From: Oceanipulchritudo coccoides
GTDB taxonomy: Bacteria; Verrucomicrobiota; Verrucomicrobiia; Opitutales; Oceanipulchritudinaceae
Reading direction: 5' to 3'
Assembly (NCBI RefSeq): GCF_010500615.1
Contig: NZ_JAAGNX010000001.1
Location: 310,001-374,000, forward strand
Length of the DNA: 64,000 nt
Shown: piece after piece, positions 61,015-64,000 of the stretch
Position numbering within the stretch: position 1 is the stretch's first letter
How the letters are laid out: every line of letters begins with the position of its first letter
Position numbers and translations under genes: made by a program
The notes under the pieces: generated by a model
Databases searched by the model: none
Told to the model about the DNA's origin: nothing
What the model saw: the letters and a program-made list of their open reading frames with translations, nothing else

Positions 61015-61510
61015 ATTTGTGCTCGTCCTGTGAGGCCGAGGAACTCTTTAGGCCGTGGTTGACCTCTTTGGTCTTGGTTCGGACATGGCTGCCGAGGACG
61101 AGTGCGCCAGAGAGAATCATCAAGTTCTTTATTATGTACTGGCCTTCCATGGTCGGGAGAAAGGGGATGCCGCCTTTTTGAAAAGTGACTTCCGACAAGA
61201 TGAACAGGGGCAAAAAGGTGCCACCCATTTGAAGAAAGAGTAGAAGGATGGCCAGACGGGTAGTCCGGTGCGAGAAGAAGAGGAGGCCGATGGCCACCTC
61301 CCACCAGCCGATTACCGAGAGCCAGCCATGAGGACTCAGAAAGGGCATCCACGCCACTGTTTTGAGGACCAACGGCTCGGCCGCGGACAGTCCCAGCGGC
61401 TTAAGGATCCCAAACCAGATGAATATAACCGCAAAGGACAGCCGGATAGCGGTCGGGTAGAAATCCTTCATTATGCGGATAATGCGTTGATCAAGTACAT
61501 CGGGGGTCAT
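61013..61510 (-). CDS. DoxX/DUF417-like membrane protein
   Basis: 165 residues with about four membrane helices: RLSFAVIFIWFGILKPLGLS, a G-W-W-E helix (SVIGWWEVAIGLLFFSHRT), LAILLLFLQMGGTFLPLFIL and QYIIKNLMILSGALVLGS. The pattern resembles the DoxX superfamily, in which EGQYIIKN is a recurrent segment. The start ATG at 61510 has no good ribosome site; an ATG at 61471 would also give a complete protein. The stop codon lies on the right att core, so before the element integrated this gene ended next to the tRNA-Ser 3' end. It is near nnrS and may take part in respiratory or oxidative-stress physiology. Confidence 0.7.
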   Translation of the reverse strand: MTPDVLDQRIIRIMKDFYPTAIRLSFAVIFIWFGILKPLGLSAAEPLVLKTVAWMPFLSPHGWLSVIGWWEVAIGLLFFSHRTTRLAILLLFLQMGGTFLPLFILSEVTFQKGGIPFLPTMEGQYIIKNLMILSGALVLGSHVRTKTKEVNHGLKSSSASQDEHK

Positions 61511-61599
61511 GACTGAAAAGTTTCGAAGATGGCTGATAACTCAAACAGGGGAGGGTGGTATTAGTTTTCGGTTTAACGGCTATCAGATGAAATTTAAAA

Positions 61600-62799
61600 T
61601 CAGGGAGTCGTATCGGGGGTCCAGAGCAAAGGCAGAAATCGCCTTGTCCAAATGAGGACACCGCCCAACCAGACAAGAGCGGCAAGGGTGTATTGGGTGT
61701 AGGGCATGCCGGGTATCCAGTCAGCCGATACACGTATCAGCATCGCCAGAACCAGAGCGGCAGCAAGTACCCGGAACGACCAGAAGGAAGACTTGAAAAG
61801 GTGGGATTGCCCACCGTGTCCGAGCATCACCCAGGTAGCCACCGAGAAGGTAAGGAGGTTGAATCCGGTGATGAATATGACATGGGCCAGGCCGGTCTGG
61901 TGAAGCGGTGAGAGGACCATGAGAAAATAGCCGACTGGCAGGGAAACCAGGACAATCCGGACGGCTTTTGCCAACGTTCCGGTTGATCCATTTGAACGGA
62001 TTGCCGGAGATTCGACGACAAGGAAAAGAACAAGAATACTGCCCCGAAGGAACCAGCCCGTCCTTATCCAACCCATGGATTCAAAGACAAAACTGGCGAT
62101 AACGAGAAGGCCACAGCTCCCCGCAAAAGCAGCCCGTCTCAACCAGGGGAGCGTGAAGCTCCGGCTTTCCGGAAAGTTCTGACGGTGCGACATCCCAAAG
62201 AAGCGCGGAATAAAAAAGGCGCCGACCCCCATTACGGGAAGGAGAAGAAACCCTTGGTTGAGGAGTAAGCGGGATAGAGGAAAGGCCAAGCCTGGCAAGG
62301 CGTCGGGAATTGTCTGAATCCCGATCTGCAGAAGGGTTCCAATCAGTGCGCAGAGCAGTCCGAGAAAAACAAGAACAAAGGCGGGTGGGGGAAGATCCCG
62401 GCGGTCACGGAAACGTGTCATTAAGAGCATGACAAAGCTCCCCAGTAACAGGAAGTGAATGATATCCCCGGTAATGTGCCTGTGCACGAGGTGCATGGTG
62501 CTCAGCAATGCCAATCCTGTTGCCGCTGAGACTGTGTGACTGAATCGAAACCCCCTTACTTCCAGCATCCTCGGCATGGCGGTCCCGAGGAACCCAAGCA
62601 CGAACGCAGTCATGTGCCCCTGGATCATGATGCGCGAATGGGATAGTCCGGGATAGGCTTCCAGAAGACCGCTACTCCATGCCGGCCATAAGGCGATTCC
62701 CAACACCCCCAGGATAAGGCCGGCGGGAAACAGCAAACGGAAAGGTTCGCCTTCATTGACCAAGTCAATGAACGAGGCGCGTTGTTTGATCGCTGACAT
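61600..62799 (-). CDS. nnrS: NnrS-family membrane protein
   Basis: 399 residues with about twelve predicted membrane helices. Family features include FRLLFPAGLILGVLGIALWP, HSRIMIQGHMTAFVLGFLGT followed by AMPRML, and several membrane histidines (HLVHRHITGD, SPLHQTGLAHVIFITGFN). NnrS is a haem- and copper-containing protein made under nitrosative stress and found with nitric-oxide and denitrification genes. An FNR/DNR box is centred 41.5 bases upstream of the start, so activation by the neighbouring Crp/Fnr-type regulator is very likely. A TAGGAT -10-like element sits between box and start. Confidence 0.88.
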   Translation of the reverse strand: MSAIKQRASFIDLVNEGEPFRLLFPAGLILGVLGIALWPAWSSGLLEAYPGLSHSRIMIQGHMTAFVLGFLGTAMPRMLEVRGFRFSHTVSAATGLALLSTMHLVHRHITGDIIHFLLLGSFVMLLMTRFRDRRDLPPPAFVLVFLGLLCALIGTLLQIGIQTIPDALPGLAFPLSRLLLNQGFLLLPVMGVGAFFIPRFFGMSHRQNFPESRSFTLPWLRRAAFAGSCGLLVIASFVFESMGWIRTGWFLRGSILVLFLVVESPAIRSNGSTGTLAKAVRIVLVSLPVGYFLMVLSPLHQTGLAHVIFITGFNLLTFSVATWVMLGHGGQSHLFKSSFWSFRVLAAALVLAMLIRVSADWIPGMPYTQYTLAALVWLGGVLIWTRRFLPLLWTPDTTP

Positions 62800-62833
62800 C
62801 CGAATATCCTACCGCACAAATGGGACTCCCGCC

Positions 62834-62847
62834 TTGATCTTGGTCAA
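62834..62847. promoter_or_regulatory. FNR/DNR box upstream of nnrS
   Basis: TTGATCTTGGTCAA fits the TTGAY-N4-RTCAA consensus perfectly. It is centred 41.5 bases upstream of the nnrS ATG; with TAGGAT at 62811-62806 as -10, transcription would start at the ATG itself. Confidence 0.8.
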
Positions 62848-62861
62848 AGTCAGGCTGGTAA

Positions 62862-63578
62862 CTATTGTTCGACAAGGTATTGACGGAGCCCATCAAGATC
62901 GAGGATGCGAATGACCGGTCCATCCACCTCAATCAGGTTTTCCTTGCGAAAACGGGCCAGAGCACGGGAAAGGGTCTCGCTCGAAACGCCGAGTTGTCCG
63001 GCAAGCACCTTCTTGCTTGAGGTTAAACGAACAACGGCGCCCTCATCCCTCTCAATCATCGGACAGAGACGGAGGAGGTAATGGGCAAGGCGACTCTCGA
63101 TGCGCTTGAATTTCTGGTCCTCCATTGTCTGAACCAGATGCTTCAGGTGAAAACTCATTGAGGTAAGCATGCGCAGGGCCAGCTCCGGTGTTCGCATGAT
63201 GAGGGCGCGAAAATCGGTTCTGCGGACCAGTACGACGATACTGGATTCGAGGGCGACCGCATTCGCCGGATAGCTTTGAAAGGTGGTCAGGCAGATTTCC
63301 GCGAAGCAATTGTAGGGGCGGAATATGGCGATGACCTGCTCCCGTCCGTCGGGCGTGACCCGGTTCACATGAATAGCGCCCTGCTGTACGATGAAAAAGC
63401 CCTGGGCTTTCTCATTTTCCCGGAAGAGTGTTTCACCCTTGTTCAAGCGGATGGTGTCACAGGTCGCTGCGATATTTTCCAGATCAGGTGGGGACATGTC
63501 AGCGAAGAGGGGACACTGACGCAGGGTTCCAAGGAGCACCGTCATTCTAGCCTCATCCATTGCCGAATAGTTGCTCAT
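62862..63578 (-). CDS. Crp/Fnr-family regulator, DNR/NnrR-like
   Basis: 238 residues: a cyclic-nucleotide-binding-type sensor domain (LNKGETLFRENEKAQGFFIV, RPYNCFAEICLTTFQSYPAN), a long dimer helix and a C-terminal HTH (KKVLAGQLGVSSETLSRALARF). The recognition helix has E-x-x-S-R (SETLSR), the residues that read TTGA in FNR and DNR sites. The N-terminal cysteine cluster of oxygen-sensing FNR is absent, so a haem-based nitric-oxide sensor of the DNR type is more probable. It sits between nnrS and a DUF2249 gene, both of which have matching boxes upstream. Confidence 0.87.
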   Translation of the reverse strand: MSNYSAMDEARMTVLLGTLRQCPLFADMSPPDLENIAATCDTIRLNKGETLFRENEKAQGFFIVQQGAIHVNRVTPDGREQVIAIFRPYNCFAEICLTTFQSYPANAVALESSIVVLVRRTDFRALIMRTPELALRMLTSMSFHLKHLVQTMEDQKFKRIESRLAHYLLRLCPMIERDEGAVVRLTSSKKVLAGQLGVSSETLSRALARFRKENLIEVDGPVIRILDLDGLRQYLVEQ

Positions 63579-63599
63579 CTTTCAAAAGTCGCACTGGAA

Positions 63600-63613
63600 T
63601 TGATGCAAATCAA
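63600..63613. promoter_or_regulatory. FNR/DNR box between the regulator and DUF2249 genes
   Basis: TTGATGCAAATCAA, a perfect consensus site. It is centred 41.5 bases upstream of the DUF2249 ATG and 28.5 bases upstream of the regulator ATG, so it could activate the former and repress the latter. Confidence 0.8.
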
Positions 63614-63647
63614 GGAAGATCAGGCATTAAGTCTTTAAGGTGAAGCC

Positions 63648-64000
63648 ATGAAGCCGGATTGGATAGAACTGGATGTGCGGCCTACACTGGCTGCAGGACG
63701 CGAGCCTTTTGCGCTCATCATGAATTCCCTGGATGCCTTGGAAAGTGGTCAGGGTTTACGGCTGACCGCGCCGTTTTACCCGAAGCCCCTGGTGGAGATG
63801 CTGAAGCAGCAGGGTTGGAAAACCGAGGAGCGCAAGCTGGAAGGAGATGATTGGGAAGTGCAGATCCGTCGTGGAAGCGAAGAAACTTCAGGCGCTGCCG
63901 TAGAACTCGACCTGAGGGAGCTGGCTCCGCCTGAACCGATGGTGCGCATTCTTGAAGCCCTGGAAGTGATGGAGAGCGAAAAAAAGCTGGTCGCGCTTAC
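63648..64000 (+). CDS. DUF2249-domain protein, 3' end outside window
   Basis: 117 codons are visible before the window ends; the frame is open. The ATG at 63648 is preceded by AAGGTGA as ribosome site. The first ~75 residues (WIELDVRPTLAAGREPFALI, LRLTAPFYPKPLVEMLKQQG, DWEVQIRR) are a DUF2249 domain, a SirA/TusA-like fold. A second copy begins at ~82 (AAVELDLRELAPPEPMVRIL). DUF2249 genes cluster with nitric-oxide reductase and haemerythrin genes. Position behind a DNR box supports a role in nitrogen-oxide metabolism. The neighbours to the right are not visible. Confidence 0.85.
   Translation, partial: MKPDWIELDVRPTLAAGREPFALIMNSLDALESGQGLRLTAPFYPKPLVEMLKQQGWKTEERKLEGDDWEVQIRRGSEETSGAAVELDLRELAPPEPMVRILEALEVMESEKKLVAL

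Noticed and set aside
60828..61352. 174-codon minus-strand frame across attR
   Set aside because: It runs across the att junction and overlaps the DoxX-like gene in another frame; proline/arginine-rich shadow without motifs.

Overview
The window looks like chromosome of a member of the Verrucomicrobiota, probably class Opitutae or a relative. This is inferred from the style of the secretome: very long secreted proteins built from DTDGDGLSD-type thrombospondin-3 repeats, YRIESSTDLDNW-type modules and sulfatase-modifying-factor (SUMF/FGE-like) domains. No rRNA or other marker gene is present to fix the taxonomy.

Layout. Bases 1-6.9 kb carry two large secreted proteins (fibronectin III; thrombospondin-3 repeats) and a convergent lipoprotein. 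Bases 6.9-11.7 kb hold haem genes: hemW on +, and a ZIP transporter-hemN-hemG operon on -. Bases 11.7-22.5 kb are housekeeping and regulatory: a PDZ protein with an inactivated trypsin fold, a specialised NusG paralogue, mnmA, a GH13 alpha-glucan enzyme, ExoD, nadD, rsfS and a hybrid histidine kinase. A PIG-L deacetylase follows, then a tRNA-Ser(GGA).

From 23.85 to 61.01 kb lies a ~37 kb integrated element. It begins at the 3' end of tRNA-Ser(GGA), has a tyrosine integrase as its first gene, and ends at a 23-bp copy (22/23 identical) of the tRNA 3' end. Short TGCAACCA repeats near both ends look like integrase arm sites. The cargo falls into four blocks. (i) 25.8-39.2 kb: secreted/surface genes, four of them ending in SUMF-fold modules that lack the cysteine pair of true formylglycine-generating enzymes. 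(ii) 39.4-49.9 kb: a defence block, with a CBASS operon (HNH-SAVED effector, CD-NTase, stand-alone E2-like protein with a SEC-C zinc motif) divergent from a type I restriction-modification operon (solo HsdS-like, HsdM, HsdS, HsdR, SprT-like protease). (iii) 50-53.3 kb: a scrap yard with an RNA polymerase beta-like fragment, an intein with a homing endonuclease, an IS3-type remnant and an attC-like hairpin. (iv) 53.3-60.6 kb: a minus-strand plasmid/phage-like block with DUF932, a sliding-clamp-like protein, a RadC/JAB protein, two small membrane proteins, a C39-like peptidase, a Cas4/RecB-like nuclease, a possible HUH replication protein and a small HTH protein.

Right of the element, 61.0-64.0 kb is core chromosome again: a nitrogen-oxide/low-oxygen cluster (DoxX-like, NnrS, a Crp/Fnr-family regulator of DNR type, DUF2249) with two perfect FNR/DNR boxes, each centred exactly 41.5 bp upstream of a start codon.
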